Shown here: positions 7,591-16,476 of the stretch, piece after piece
Layout: each line of letters opens with the position of its first letter
Position numbering within the stretch: the first letter of the stretch is position 1
Assembly: GCA_016720075.1 (NCBI GenBank)
Contig: JADJXW010000006.1
Location: 192,527 to 256,526, forward strand
DNA length: 64,000 nt
Source: Pseudomonadota bacterium
GTDB taxonomy: Bacteria; Pseudomonadota; Gammaproteobacteria; Steroidobacterales; Steroidobacteraceae
Direction: 5' to 3'
Notes under the pieces: generated by a model
Database searches by the model: none
What the model was told of the DNA's origin: nothing
Seen by the model: only the letters and a program-made list of their open reading frames with translations
Program-made: the position numbers and the translations under genes

Positions 7591-8568
7591 TCAGCCCTGC
7601 AGAGTCTGCTTCGCCGCATCGACGATGCGCGCGACGCTGAGGATGTAACTGCGTTCCATCGCGAAGTAGGGCATGACCGTATCGTAGCCGGTCACGCGCA
7701 CCACCGGCGCCAGCAGGTCGTACAGCGCCTTCTCGGCCACCGTGGCGGCGATCTCGGCGCCCAGGCCCGCATTGCGCGCCGCCTCGTGCACGATCACCAG
7801 CCGGCCCGTGTGGCCCACGGATTCCAGGATGGTGTCGTGGTCGATGGGCGAGAGGCTGGAAAGATCGATGACCTCGCAGCTGATCTTCTCGTTCATCAGT
7901 TCATCGGCGGCGCGCAGCGTGTCGTGCACCATCGCGCCCCAGGTGACCAGTGTCACGTCGTCGCCCTCGCGCAGCACCACGGCTTCATCCAGCGGCAGCG
8001 CGCGGCCGTCGTCGAGCACGTCCTGCTTGGCGAGGCGATACAGCCGCGTGGGCTCGAGGAACATCACCGGGTCCGGGTCGCGGATGGCCGCCAGCAGCAG
8101 CCCGTAGGCGCGCGCCGGCGATGAGGGGCACAGCACGCGCAGGCCGGCGTGATGCGCCAGCAGCACTTCGAGGCTTTCCGAATGGTGCTCCGGCGCGTGG
8201 ATGCCGCCGCCATGCGGCATGCGCATCACCACGGGGCAGGTCAGGCGCCCGCGCGTGCGGTTGCGCATGCGGGCCATGTGGTTGGCGATCTGGTCGAGCG
8301 CGGGATACAGGAATCCCATGAACTGGATCTCGGCCACTACCTTCAGGCCCTGCGAGGCCATGCCCACCGCCATGCCGCCGATGAGGCCTTCGGCCAGCGG
8401 CGTGTCCTGCACGCGCAAGGCGCCGAAGCGCTGCTGCAGCCCGGCGGTGGCGCGGAACACGCCGCCGTTCACGCCGATGTCCTCGCCGATCAGCACCACA
8501 TCCGGATCATCGGCGAGCGCGCGCGCGAGCGCGAGGTTGATGCCTTCCACCAGCGTTACACGGGGCAT
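7591..8568 (-). CDS. 2-oxo acid dehydrogenase E1 component, beta subunit
   Basis: This 325-residue beta subunit of a heterotetrameric thiamine-diphosphate-dependent E1 decarboxylates a 2-oxo acid and reductively acylates E2. Recognisable family features are VLIGEDIGVNGGVFRAT near the N-terminus, DTPLAEGLIGGMAVGMA, the MPHGGGIHAPEHHSES loop with the His residues next to the active site, and the C-terminal transketolase-like domain (VTLVTWGAMVHDTL; RLVIVHEAARNAG). Length is standard. The ATG follows the stop of the alpha subunit directly, so expression is coupled. Assignment as pyruvate- or branched-chain-specific remains open. Confidence 0.93.
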   Translation of the reverse strand: MPRVTLVEGINLALARALADDPDVVLIGEDIGVNGGVFRATAGLQQRFGALRVQDTPLAEGLIGGMAVGMASQGLKVVAEIQFMGFLYPALDQIANHMARMRNRTRGRLTCPVVMRMPHGGGIHAPEHHSESLEVLLAHHAGLRVLCPSSPARAYGLLLAAIRDPDPVMFLEPTRLYRLAKQDVLDDGRALPLDEAVVLREGDDVTLVTWGAMVHDTLRAADELMNEKISCEVIDLSSLSPIDHDTILESVGHTGRLVIVHEAARNAGLGAEIAATVAEKALYDLLAPVVRVTGYDTVMPYFAMERSYILSVARIVDAAKQTLQG

Positions 8569-9648
8569 CTAGTGTGATCCGGTCTTGCCGTATTGGCGCG
8601 CGGTGAGCATCTGCTCCCCGAGCGCGGCGGGCGGATGGGCGAAAAGGTGATCGAACATGTGGTCGGTGTCTGCGGCGGGGCGGTTCTGGTAGCCGTGGAC
8701 GGCCGCCTCGATCTGCGCCACGCAGTCGGCGCGAAGAGCGGCTTCGCGGGATTCGTCCCAGAAGCCGCGCTGCTCCATGAAGCGCCGCGTGCGCAGCAGC
8801 GGCTCGCGCTGCCAGGCGGCATCGAGTTCGCCTTGCGGCCGATAGCGGCTGGCGTCATCGGCCGTGGTGTGGTCGCTCAGCCGATAGGTGACGGCCTCGA
8901 CAACGGTGGGTCCTTCGCCGCTGCGCGCGCGTTCGAGCGCGTCTTCCATCACCTTGCGCACGGCGAGAATATCGTTGCCATCGCACTGCACGCCGGGCAC
9001 GCCGTTGCCCAGTCCCTTCTGCGCGAAGGTCTGCGCCGCGGTCTGCTGCGCAACGGGCACCGAGATGGCCCAGCCATTGTTCACCACCACGAACACCACC
9101 GGCAGGCGATGGGCGCCGGCCAGGTTGATGGCTTCGTGGAAAGCGCCCTGCGAGGTGCCGCCATCGCCGATGTAGGCCACCGCGCAGCGTGGCTGCCGGC
9201 GCATCTTGAACGCCATGGCAACACCCGCTGCATGCGGGGTCTGCGAGCCGATGGGCACGCACCAGGGGAAGTCCTCGCGCGGACCGGCGAAGTCGGTGCC
9301 GCGTTCGTCGCCGGCCCAATAAGTTAGGATTTCGGTGAGCGTGACGCCGCGCCAGATCTGCGTGCCGTATTCGCGGTACACCGGGCACAGCACGTCTTCG
9401 GGCCGCATCGCCGCGCCAACCGCCACATGGGTTGCCTCGTGGCCGGTGCAGGGCGCATAGGTGCCCAGGCGGCCCGTGCGCTGCAGGTTGATCGCCTTGG
9501 TGTCGAACAGCCGGCACAGCACCATCATCGAGTACATCCGGCGCATGGCATCGGCATCGTTCGCGAAGGGGGGCAGATCGCCGCAGGCTCTGCCCTCGGC
9601 ATCGAGCAATTGCTCGTAGCCAATGGCAAACTGCGCAATGGTCTTCAA
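8569..9648 (-). CDS. pdhA: 2-oxo acid (pyruvate-type) dehydrogenase E1 component, alpha subunit
   Basis: This is the alpha subunit carrying the thiamine diphosphate site: the motif opens with IGDGGTSQGAFHEA and closes with VNNGWAISVP. Other family blocks are GRLGTYAPCTGHEA, VLCPVYREYG and RLSDHTTADDASRYR, the last containing the phosphorylation-loop region. I chose the TTG at 9648 because GAGGGGA lies 8 bases upstream; the frame also extends to a TTG at 9687. The product is 359 residues. It resembles the PdhA form of heterotetrameric enzymes (acetyl-transferring), though branched-chain specificity is possible. It is first in the E1alpha-E1beta-E2 operon and is transcribed divergently from rarD. 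Confidence 0.9.
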   Translation of the reverse strand: MKTIAQFAIGYEQLLDAEGRACGDLPPFANDADAMRRMYSMMVLCRLFDTKAINLQRTGRLGTYAPCTGHEATHVAVGAAMRPEDVLCPVYREYGTQIWRGVTLTEILTYWAGDERGTDFAGPREDFPWCVPIGSQTPHAAGVAMAFKMRRQPRCAVAYIGDGGTSQGAFHEAINLAGAHRLPVVFVVVNNGWAISVPVAQQTAAQTFAQKGLGNGVPGVQCDGNDILAVRKVMEDALERARSGEGPTVVEAVTYRLSDHTTADDASRYRPQGELDAAWQREPLLRTRRFMEQRGFWDESREAALRADCVAQIEAAVHGYQNRPAADTDHMFDHLFAHPPAALGEQMLTARQYGKTGSH

Positions 9649-9733
9649 GATGGTGTCCCCTCGGGCCGGTACTGGCTCAATCCCCAAAATTTACAGGTTC
9701 GCATTGCGTACCTCCAGTGCGCCGGTGGCATAA

Positions 9734-10621
9734 ATGACCGCGAGCCGCGGCGGAGCCCCCGCCGCCATGACCGCCTTCCTGATCTGGGGGCTGTTTCCAC
9801 TGTTCTGGAGCCTGCTGGGCGATGTGCCCGCATTCCAGCTGCTGGCGCACCGGGCCGCCTGGTGCGCGCTGGCCGTGTGGCTGCTGCTGCTCGCGCGTGG
9901 CGACCTGGCCTGGGTCGCGTCGGTTACGCTGCGGCAGTTCGGCTGGCTCGCGCTGGGCGGGCTGCTGATCTCGGTCAACTGGGGCGTGTATGTCTGGGCC
10001 GTGGTCAATGGCCATGTGATCGATACCAGCCTTGGCTACTTCATCACCCCGCTGGTCAGCGTGGTCATCGCCGTGGGCATCCTGGGCGAACGCCTGAATC
10101 GCGGCCAGCAGGTGGCCGTGCTGCTCGCGACCACCGGCGTGCTGTTCCTGGCCTGGCAGCTCGCGGCGCCGCCGTGGATTGCGCTGACGCTCGCGCTGTC
10201 GTTCGGCGTCTACGGGCTGATCCGCAAGCTCGCGCCCTTCGATTCGGTGCGCGGCCTTGCCGTCGAGAGCGGCGTGATGTTCTTCCCCGCGGTGATCTAC
10301 CTGGCGTGGTGCGAGCTCGCAGGGCAGGGCACTTTCGGCCACGGACACTGGCGCGACGACGCGCTGCTGGTCACCGGCGGGCCCATCACCGCCGTGCCGC
10401 TGGCGCTGTTCGCCTTCGGCGCGCAGCGCGTGAGCATGATCACGCTGGGGCTGGCGCAGTACATCGCGCCCTCCGTGGCGCTGCTGCTGGGTATCTGGGT
10501 GTTCCACGAGCCTTTCGGCAGCGCGCGCCAGGTGGCCTTTGGCTGCATCTGGGCGGCGCTGGTGATCTTCAGCATCGACGCGCTGCGCCGCTACCGGGCG
10601 GCCGGAGCGCCGGCCAGGTAG
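9734..10621 (+). CDS. rarD: RarD-type EamA-family permease
   Basis: This 295-residue inner-membrane protein has about ten spans and matches the RarD branch of the EamA drug/metabolite transporter superfamily: LIWGLFPLFWSLL in span 1, LISVNWGVYVWAV, HVIDTSLGYFITPL and the C-terminal GLAQYIAPSVALLLGIWVF. RarD was named from chloramphenicol sensitivity in other bacteria; its physiological substrate is uncertain. ATG 9734 is preceded by GGTGG; an internal ATG at 9767 would start right at span 1. The 3' end overlaps the convergent zapE gene by 31 bases. Confidence 0.88.
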   Translation: MTASRGGAPAAMTAFLIWGLFPLFWSLLGDVPAFQLLAHRAAWCALAVWLLLLARGDLAWVASVTLRQFGWLALGGLLISVNWGVYVWAVVNGHVIDTSLGYFITPLVSVVIAVGILGERLNRGQQVAVLLATTGVLFLAWQLAAPPWIALTLALSFGVYGLIRKLAPFDSVRGLAVESGVMFFPAVIYLAWCELAGQGTFGHGHWRDDALLVTGGPITAVPLALFAFGAQRVSMITLGLAQYIAPSVALLLGIWVFHEPFGSARQVAFGCIWAALVIFSIDALRRYRAAGAPAR

Positions 10622-11703
10622 CCGGCCGTGCGCATTTCCATCAGCCGGCTGGCCGTACGCTCGAACTGTCCGCGCAGGCGTTCGCCCGCATACAGCCCGG
10701 CGGGCTCCGCGGCGGCCGAGATCACCAGCCGCACGCGCCGGTCGTAGAGCTCGTCGATCAGCGCGATGAACCGGCGGGCGGCATCATCGCTGCCGCCCTC
10801 GAAGCGCGGCACGCCCGACAGGAACACCGTGTGCAGCTGGCCAGCGATGGCGATGTAGTCGGCGGCGGAGCGCGGCCCCTCGCACAGCGCGGCGAAATCG
10901 AACCAGGCCAGACCCCCCGCGTGTCCGCGGGTGGCCACGGGCCGGTCTTCGATCATCATCACTCCCGCGCCGGGGTCCGCTGCTCCCGCCAGTCGCGTGA
11001 ACAGCTCGCGCAGGCGGGAATCGGACTGCGGATCTCCCGATGCAAGGTAGGTATCCGCGGCTTCGAGCTGCCGCAGCCGGTAGTCCGGGCCGGAGGCCAG
11101 CTCCACCACATCGAGCTGCCGTTCGAGCAGCGCGATGGCCGGCAGGAAGCGCTCGCGTTGCAGTCCGCCGGAATACAGCCGCGCTGGCGGCGTGTTGGAG
11201 GTCATCACCAGCACGACGCCGCGCGCCAGCAGGGCCGTCACCAGCCCGTGCAGGATCATCGCGTCAGCGATGTCGGTGACCTCGAACTCATCCACGCACC
11301 AGACGCGGGCCCGGGCGGCCATCTGCGCCGCCACCAGGTCGAGCGGCCGCTCGCGGCGTCGCAGCCGCGCGAGCCCAGCGTGCACGTCGCGCATCAGGTG
11401 CTGGAAATGCAGGCGACGCGAGTGCCGTGCCTGCTGCAGCTGGAACAGGTCCACCAGCCAGCTCTTGCCGCGCCCCACCGGTCCCCACAGGTAGATCCCG
11501 CGACAGCACGGCTCGTAGCGAACGCCGCGCCACAGGTGCAGCATGCTCGCCAGCCGCATCCGCAGGCGCCGGATCGGATCCGATTCATCGAGGCAGTCGG
11601 ACAGCCCGGCCAACTGCGCCAATGCCGCCTGCTGGCCGGCATCGCGCGCGCGCGACTCCTCTGCCAGCGCGCGCTCGTAGCGCAGCAGCAGCGGGCTGGC
11701 CAT
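10591..11703 (-). CDS. zapE: Cell division protein ZapE (AFG1-like ATPase)
   Basis: This 370-residue P-loop ATPase is of the AFG1/ZapE family, which in E. coli associates with the Z-ring late in constriction. Walker A is GPVGRGKSWLVDLF (near residue 75), Walker B is WCVDEFEVTDIADA, and sensor-like VLVMTSNTPPARLY follows; length matches the family. The start follows directly after rapZ (2 bases between), so it is the last gene of the rpoN-hpf-rapZ run on the minus strand. In many Gammaproteobacteria ptsO (NPr) follows rapZ; here zapE takes that place. Confidence 0.92.
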   Translation of the reverse strand: MASPLLLRYERALAEESRARDAGQQAALAQLAGLSDCLDESDPIRRLRMRLASMLHLWRGVRYEPCCRGIYLWGPVGRGKSWLVDLFQLQQARHSRRLHFQHLMRDVHAGLARLRRRERPLDLVAAQMAARARVWCVDEFEVTDIADAMILHGLVTALLARGVVLVMTSNTPPARLYSGGLQRERFLPAIALLERQLDVVELASGPDYRLRQLEAADTYLASGDPQSDSRLRELFTRLAGAADPGAGVMMIEDRPVATRGHAGGLAWFDFAALCEGPRSAADYIAIAGQLHTVFLSGVPRFEGGSDDAARRFIALIDELYDRRVRLVISAAAEPAGLYAGERLRGQFERTASRLMEMRTAGYLAGAPAAR

Positions 11704-11705
11704 CG

Positions 11706-12614
11706 TCAGGGCGCGGGCCCGGGTTTCGTCGAGTGCGAGAAGATCGCGACGCCTGGCAGGCCCGAGTGGCGCACCGAGACGTCGGCGTGGCGGGCGGCAA
11801 AGTCGGCCGCGATGCGTTCGGCCAGGAACACGGAGCGGTGCTGGCCGCCGGTGCAGCCGATCGCCACCGTCAGGTAGCGCCGGTTGCTGGCGCGGAATTC
11901 GGGGATGCGCGATTCGATGAAGCGCGTGATGTCGCCAGTCAGTGGCGCGACGCCGGGCTGGTTCTCAAGGTAGCGGATCACATCCGCGTCGCGGCCGGTA
12001 AGTCCGCGCAGCGCCGGCTCCCAGTAGGGATTGGGCAGCGAACGCGCATCGAAGACGAAGTCGGCATCGCCGGGAATGCCGTTCTTGAAGCCGAACGACT
12101 CGAACAGGATCGAAAGCCGCGCCTGCGAGCGGCGCTCCACGCGGTTGCGGATGGTCTCGCGCAGCTGGTGCACGCCCAGGTTCGAGGTGTCGATGATGAG
12201 GTCGGCGGCCTGCACGACCGGGTCGAGCAGGTCGCGTTCCAGCGCGATGGCCTCGCGCAGGCCCTCGCTGCCGCGGCTCAACGGGTGCTTGCGGCGCGTC
12301 TCGGCGAAGCGCCGCAGCAGCGCCTCGTCGCTGGCGGTCAGGAACAGCAGCTCGCAGGCGATGCCCGATGCGCGCAGCTCCTGCACCAGGCCCGGCACCG
12401 TGGCGATCTCGCTGCGCGTGTTGCGCGCGTCGAGGCCCACCGCGGTGCGCTGGTACAGGCTTTCCGTGCTGCGCACCGTATGCGACACGAACGACTTGAG
12501 CAGCGCCGCCGGGATGTTGTCGACGCAGTAGAAATCGAGGTCCTCGAGCATGTGCAGCGCCACGCTCTTGCCCGAGCCCGACAGGCCGCTGACCATGATG
12601 AGGCGCAAAGGCAT
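11706..12614 (-). CDS. rapZ: RNase adapter protein RapZ
   Basis: This 302-residue protein has an N-terminal P-loop (VSGLSGSGKSVALH, residues 8-21) and the C-terminal domain typical of RapZ (FIESRIPEFRASNRRYLTVA, then GCTGGQHRSVFLAE). In E. coli RapZ binds the small RNA GlmZ and delivers it to RNase E, tuning glucosamine-6-phosphate synthase and so cell wall and LPS precursor supply. It lies between hpf and zapE, 30 bases after hpf. No GlmZ-like RNA was recognised in this window. Confidence 0.94.
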   Translation of the reverse strand: MPLRLIMVSGLSGSGKSVALHMLEDLDFYCVDNIPAALLKSFVSHTVRSTESLYQRTAVGLDARNTRSEIATVPGLVQELRASGIACELLFLTASDEALLRRFAETRRKHPLSRGSEGLREAIALERDLLDPVVQAADLIIDTSNLGVHQLRETIRNRVERRSQARLSILFESFGFKNGIPGDADFVFDARSLPNPYWEPALRGLTGRDADVIRYLENQPGVAPLTGDITRFIESRIPEFRASNRRYLTVAIGCTGGQHRSVFLAERIAADFAARHADVSVRHSGLPGVAIFSHSTKPGPAP

Positions 12615-12644
12615 CGTTCCTCCCGCTGCTGCGCGTGGCGCGCG

Positions 12645-12962
12645 CTACTGGCGCGCGGCACGCCCCTCGCTGGCATGGTGGTCGCGCGCCTTTTCCTTGT
12701 GCTTGACCACGCTGCGGTCGAGCTTGTCGGCCAGCATGTCGATGGCCGCGTACATGTTGGTGTCGATGGCATCGGCATGGATGCTCGAGCCGCTGACATG
12801 CACCGTGGCCTCGGCCTTGTGCTCCAGCTTCTCCACGGACATGACGAGATTCACGTCGATGACCTGGTCGAAGTGGCGCTTGACGCGCTCCAGGCGTTTT
12901 TCCACATAGGCGCGCATCGAGGGGGTGATCTCCACATGATGGCCAGTGAGTTTCAGCTGCAT
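12645..12962 (-). CDS. hpf: Ribosome hibernation promoting factor (HPF/RaiA family, short form)
   Basis: This 105-residue short-form HPF binds the 30S subunit decoding region and drives ribosome dimerisation or inactivation on starvation. The beta-alpha-beta-beta-beta-alpha fold is indicated by LKLTGHHVEITPSMRAYVEKRL, DVNLVMSVEKLEHKAEATVH and DTNMYAAIDMLADKLDRSV. I chose the ATG at 12962, with AAGGAG 6-7 bases upstream, over the ATG at 12977, which would place that ribosome site inside the gene. It is located just downstream of rpoN, its usual place. No ptsN gene follows, unlike many relatives. Confidence 0.93.
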   Translation of the reverse strand: MQLKLTGHHVEITPSMRAYVEKRLERVKRHFDQVIDVNLVMSVEKLEHKAEATVHVSGSSIHADAIDTNMYAAIDMLADKLDRSVVKHKEKARDHHASEGRAARQ

Positions 12963-12988
12963 GTTGTTCTCCTTCATTTCAGGGCCGG

Positions 12989-14470
12989 TCAGGCCCGCTT
13001 GCGTTCATTCGATGGCGCGATGCCCATGGACTCGCGGTACTTGGCGACCGTGCGGCGCGCGACGGGGATGCCTTCCTTCGACAGCATCTCGGCGATGCGG
13101 CTGTCGGACAGCGGCGCATCGGGAGTCTCTTCCTTGATGAGTTTCCTGATCTTGGCGCGGATGGCCGTGGACGAGGTGCCCGAGCCGTCGCTGCCTTCCA
13201 CCTGGCTGGAGAAGAAATAGCGCAGCTCGAACACGCCGCGCGGCGTGTGCATGTACTTGCCGGAAGTGACGCGCGAGACCGTGGACTCGTGCATCGAGAT
13301 GGCCTCGGCGATGTCGCGCAGGATCATCGGCCGCATGTGCTCCTCGCCCTGGTCGAGGAATTCGAGCTGCCGCTCGACGATGGACCGGGCCACCTTCAGC
13401 AGCGTGTCGTGGCGGATCTCCAGGCTCTTCAGCAGCCAGCGCGCCTCCTGCAGCTGGGTGCGCATGGTGGCGTGACCGGCGCTGCGGCCGATGAGACTGG
13501 CATAGCTCTCGTTGATGCGCACCTTTGGCAGCGTGGCTGGATTCATCTCCACTGTCCAGCCCGCCGCGGAGCGGCGCACGAACACGTCCGGCACCACGTA
13601 TTCGGAAGGCGACGAGCTGATCTGCGAGCCCGGCCGCGGATGGCAGCCGCGCACCAGTACCAGGCCCAGCTCCACTTCCTCGTCGGACAGGCGCAGTTCG
13701 CGCCTGAGCGTGGCGAGCTCGCGCCGGGCCACGAGGTCGAGGTGGCTCTCGGCGATCGCGCGCGCCGCGGCCAGGCCCGGCGTGTCGGGGGCCAGCGCGC
13801 GCAGCTGCAGCAGCAGGCATTCGCTCAGGGTGCGCGCGCCGATGCCGAGCGGATCGAGCGTCTGCACCACCTGCAGCATCTCGCCGATCTCCTCGTCGCT
13901 GGCCTGGATCTCGGGCTTGAGCGTGGCGGCGATCGCGTCGAAGGGCTCGGTGAGGTAGCCATCGTCATTGATGGCATCGACGATGGCGCGGCCGATGGCG
14001 CGTTCGCGCTCGCCCAGCTTCGCCATTTCGATCTGCCACTGCAGGTGCTGCTGCAGCGTCTCGCCGCGGCCGTCCTGGTAATCCTGCTGGCGATCCTCGT
14101 CGTCGGCGTTCCAGGGCGCCTCGCCGGACGCGGCCGAGGTTTCGTTCCAGCTGTCCTCGACGATCTCGACGCTGGGCCCCTCACTGTCGGCCCGGGAATC
14201 GGAATCGCCGTCGGAATCGCCGGCCGCCATCGGGGCTTCATCGCCGCCCACCGGGGATTCGCGGTCGTTGGGGCCCGCGCCCAGGGCCTCGAAGCTGGCG
14301 GTGGCGTCGGATTCCTCCTCGGCCTCGAGCATGACGTTGGTTTCGAGCAGCTCGCGGATATGCGCCTGCAGTTCGAGCGAGGGCAGCTGCAGCAACCTGA
14401 TCGCCTGCTGCAGCTGCGGTGTCATCGTCAGCTGCTGGCCAAGGCGAAGCTGCAGGGAGGCTTTCAACAT
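12989..14470 (-). CDS. rpoN: RNA polymerase sigma-54 factor
   Basis: This sigma factor recognises -24/-12 promoters and needs enhancer-binding ATPases. The 493 residues have the Gln/Leu-rich activator-contact region I (LRLGQQLTMTPQLQQAIRLL), an acidic region II of about 100 residues rich in Asp/Glu/Ser, the core-binding domain, a helix-turn-helix (ISMHESTVSRVTSGKYM), and the RpoN box ARRTVAKYRE near 471-480 that reads the -24 element. It lies next to lptB and hpf as in most Proteobacteria. A likely regulon member is pilA at the far end of the window; its promoter lies outside. Confidence 0.96.
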   Translation of the reverse strand: MLKASLQLRLGQQLTMTPQLQQAIRLLQLPSLELQAHIRELLETNVMLEAEEESDATASFEALGAGPNDRESPVGGDEAPMAAGDSDGDSDSRADSEGPSVEIVEDSWNETSAASGEAPWNADDEDRQQDYQDGRGETLQQHLQWQIEMAKLGERERAIGRAIVDAINDDGYLTEPFDAIAATLKPEIQASDEEIGEMLQVVQTLDPLGIGARTLSECLLLQLRALAPDTPGLAAARAIAESHLDLVARRELATLRRELRLSDEEVELGLVLVRGCHPRPGSQISSSPSEYVVPDVFVRRSAAGWTVEMNPATLPKVRINESYASLIGRSAGHATMRTQLQEARWLLKSLEIRHDTLLKVARSIVERQLEFLDQGEEHMRPMILRDIAEAISMHESTVSRVTSGKYMHTPRGVFELRYFFSSQVEGSDGSGTSSTAIRAKIRKLIKEETPDAPLSDSRIAEMLSKEGIPVARRTVAKYRESMGIAPSNERKRA

Positions 14471-14498
14471 TCGAAAACTACACGGCCTTCAGCCGTCA

Positions 14499-15239
14499 TT
14501 ACATTCGGAAATTCTGGCCCAAGTACACCTCACGAACTCTCTCGTTGGCAAGGATTTCCTCCGCACTTCCGGCGGCGATCACCGTGCCGCGGTCCACGAT
14601 GCAGGCGCGGTTGCAGACACCCAGTGTTTCCCTGACGTTATGGTCGGTGATCAGCACGCCGATGCCGCGCGCGGCCAGGTCGGTGACGATCTTCTGGATG
14701 TCGAGCACGGAGATCGGATCGACGCCCGCGAAGGGCTCGTCGAGCAGCATGAAGCGCGGCGCTGCCGCGAGCGCGCGGGCGATTTCCACGCGGCGGCGCT
14801 CACCGCCCGACAGTGCCATGCCGAGGCTCGCGCGGACGTGACCGATGCGAAGTTCCTCGAGGATGTGCTCCAGCTCGCCTCGCCGGCCGTTGCGGTCGAG
14901 GTCGGGGCGCGTTTCGAGGATGGCGAGGATGTTGTCCTCCACCGAAAGCCTGCGGAACACAGAGGCCTCCTGCGGCAGGTATCCCAGGCCCAGGCGGGCG
15001 CGCTTGTGCATCGGCAGCCCGGTGATGTCGTGCTCATCGAGGGTGATGCTGCCGGCATCGGCGCTGATGAGGCCGACGATCATGTAGAAGGAGGTGGTCT
15101 TGCCGGCGCCGTTGGGCCCCAGCAGGCCGACGATCTCGCCGGATTCCACCTGCAGCGAGAGATCCTCGACCACGCAGCGGCTGCGGAAGCTCTTGCGCAG
15201 ATGCTCAGCGCGGAGGATGGACTTCGCGGGTGTGTTCAC
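14499..15239 (-). CDS. lptB: LPS export ABC transporter ATP-binding protein LptB
   Basis: This 246-residue ATPase powers lipopolysaccharide extraction from the inner membrane together with LptFG. It contains Walker [15 protein letters not shown]-loop [11 protein letters not shown], signature [15 protein letters not shown], Walker [14 protein letters not shown] and the switch His in LITDHNV. The start is GTG 15239 in a GTGA overlap with the stop of lptA. An open frame runs upstream through lptA but is not this protein. It is followed after 28 bases by rpoN. Confidence 0.95.
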   Translation of the reverse strand: MNTPAKSILRAEHLRKSFRSRCVVEDLSLQVESGEIVGLLGPNGAGKTTSFYMIVGLISADAGSITLDEHDITGLPMHKRARLGLGYLPQEASVFRRLSVEDNILAILETRPDLDRNGRRGELEHILEELRIGHVRASLGMALSGGERRRVEIARALAAAPRFMLLDEPFAGVDPISVLDIQKIVTDLAARGIGVLITDHNVRETLGVCNRACIVDRGTVIAAGSAEEILANERVREVYLGQNFRM

Positions 15240-15904
15240 TGCGAGGTCTCCCGGTCGGGAGTGCGGGGCGGCGGCACGCGCTTGTCGGGCCGGATGGTGA
15301 TGCGCACGCGGTCGCTCTCGTTCGGTCCGGTGGCGTTGCTGAAGGAACCGTCGTTCATGCTGTAGATCAGCGAGGCGGTGTTCACCTCGTTGCGCCCGTC
15401 GGAATACCAGGTGCCGCCCGCCAGGCGCACCGTGCCGGCCGCCGCGTCGTAGTCGATGGTGGCCGCCCGGCCCTGGTTGCGCCGCGGCGCATCCTTGAGC
15501 TGGTGCGAGAAGCGGGCGGGTTCGGTGGTGGCGCCCTTCACATGGATTTCCTTGATGCGATTGCTGGCGAACAGCACCGTGGCGCTGTCGGCGTCGAGCA
15601 CCGCGTCGTCGAACTCGATGTGCACGCCGTTGGAGAACTGCCACTCGCCGTCCTCGTAGCCCTCGGAGAGCCGGCGCGCGGTGGCGTTCTTCGCCTGGAT
15701 CAGCGCCTGGGTGCCCTGGCGCAGCGTGACATCGCAGGATTCCAGCGTGCCGGCGCCGAAATTGGCGCGGAAGCAGGCCGCCCCGCCCTCGAACTGGATG
15801 GGCGTCTGGTTGTCGAGCGTGAGCCGGGCCTGCGCGGCGCACACGGCGCCCGCGGCCAGCAGCAATCCCGCTGCGAGCGTGAGGTCAGGGAACGATCTTG
15901 CCAT
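15236..15904 (-). CDS. lptA: LPS transport periplasmic protein LptA
   Basis: This OstA-fold periplasmic bridge protein passes lipopolysaccharide from LptC to LptD. The 222 residues start with a signal peptide ([19 protein letters not shown]) and contain beta-jellyroll repeats such as ATLESCDV-like [35 protein letters not shown] and [18 protein letters not shown]. The C-terminus is rich in Arg and Pro. Its start lies inside the 3' end of lptC (20-base overlap) and its stop overlaps the lptB start, so the three are one coupled unit. Confidence 0.88.
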   Translation of the reverse strand: MARSFPDLTLAAGLLLAAGAVCAAQARLTLDNQTPIQFEGGAACFRANFGAGTLESCDVTLRQGTQALIQAKNATARRLSEGYEDGEWQFSNGVHIEFDDAVLDADSATVLFASNRIKEIHVKGATTEPARFSHQLKDAPRRNQGRAATIDYDAAAGTVRLAGGTWYSDGRNEVNTASLIYSMNDGSFSNATGPNESDRVRITIRPDKRVPPPRTPDRETSQ

Positions 15905-16466
15905 TGGTCCCGGATTCTACCGACACGGTGCCCTGCTTGATATTGGCCTGCAGGCCGCGGCCGCTGAACTGGCTGCCGCCCCAGTGCAGTTCGAACGCGG
16001 CGTCGCTCGACAGTTCCTGGGTCCGGAGGTTGTAGTCGAGCTGTTCGGCCTGGAAGCGGATGGGCGCGGGGGATTGCGGCACGCGGCCCCTGACCTGCAC
16101 ATCGCCCGCCAGCTTCACTATATCGCTGCGCTCGGGCAGCTGCGCGCCGGTGGCGGTGAGGGTCCAGCGCCGCAGCGGATCGGCGTCGCGGCCGGGCGGG
16201 TCGTAGTGCAGCGTGAGGTCGTGGGCTTCGATGGCGCCATCCTTCGGCAGCTGCGTCACGCTGGCGGCCTCGATCTCGTATTGCAGGGCGCCGCTGCCAT
16301 CCATCTGCCGCAGCACCACGTCGTGCGCTTCGTAGGCATAGGTGGCCGCGTCGGCCTCGTTGGGTTTGGCGCGGTCGGCGCCCGTCTGGCTGGTGCCGGC
16401 CACATAGGCAGCCGCCACCACGAGGCCGATGATCGCCACCGCGAGCAGCCAGCGCCAGCGCTTCAT
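15885..16466 (-). CDS. lptC: LPS export system protein LptC
   Basis: This 193-residue bitopic protein has one N-terminal membrane span (WLLAVAIIGLVVAAAYVAG) followed by a periplasmic OstA-like fold (TYAYEAHDVVLRQMDG; DDVQVRG-like VKLAGDVQVRG; LRTQELSSDAAFELHWGG). It receives LPS from the LptBFG transporter and hands it to LptA. I chose the ATG at 16466 because it starts two residues before the basic cluster of the membrane anchor; an upstream in-frame codon at 16511 would overlap kdsC. It follows kdsC by 10 bases in the conserved kdsD-kdsC-lptC-lptA-lptB order. Confidence 0.9.
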   Translation of the reverse strand: MKRWRWLLAVAIIGLVVAAAYVAGTSQTGADRAKPNEADAATYAYEAHDVVLRQMDGSGALQYEIEAASVTQLPKDGAIEAHDLTLHYDPPGRDADPLRRWTLTATGAQLPERSDIVKLAGDVQVRGRVPQSPAPIRFQAEQLDYNLRTQELSSDAAFELHWGGSQFSGRGLQANIKQGTVSVESGTNGKIVP

Positions 16467-16476
16467 GGGCGCATTC

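Noticed and set aside
5437..8124. An 895-codon plus-strand open frame across the secreted protein and the E2/E1beta genes
   Set aside because: It runs through three well-supported genes, has His/Arg/Ala-rich composition and no domain, and is a GC shadow.
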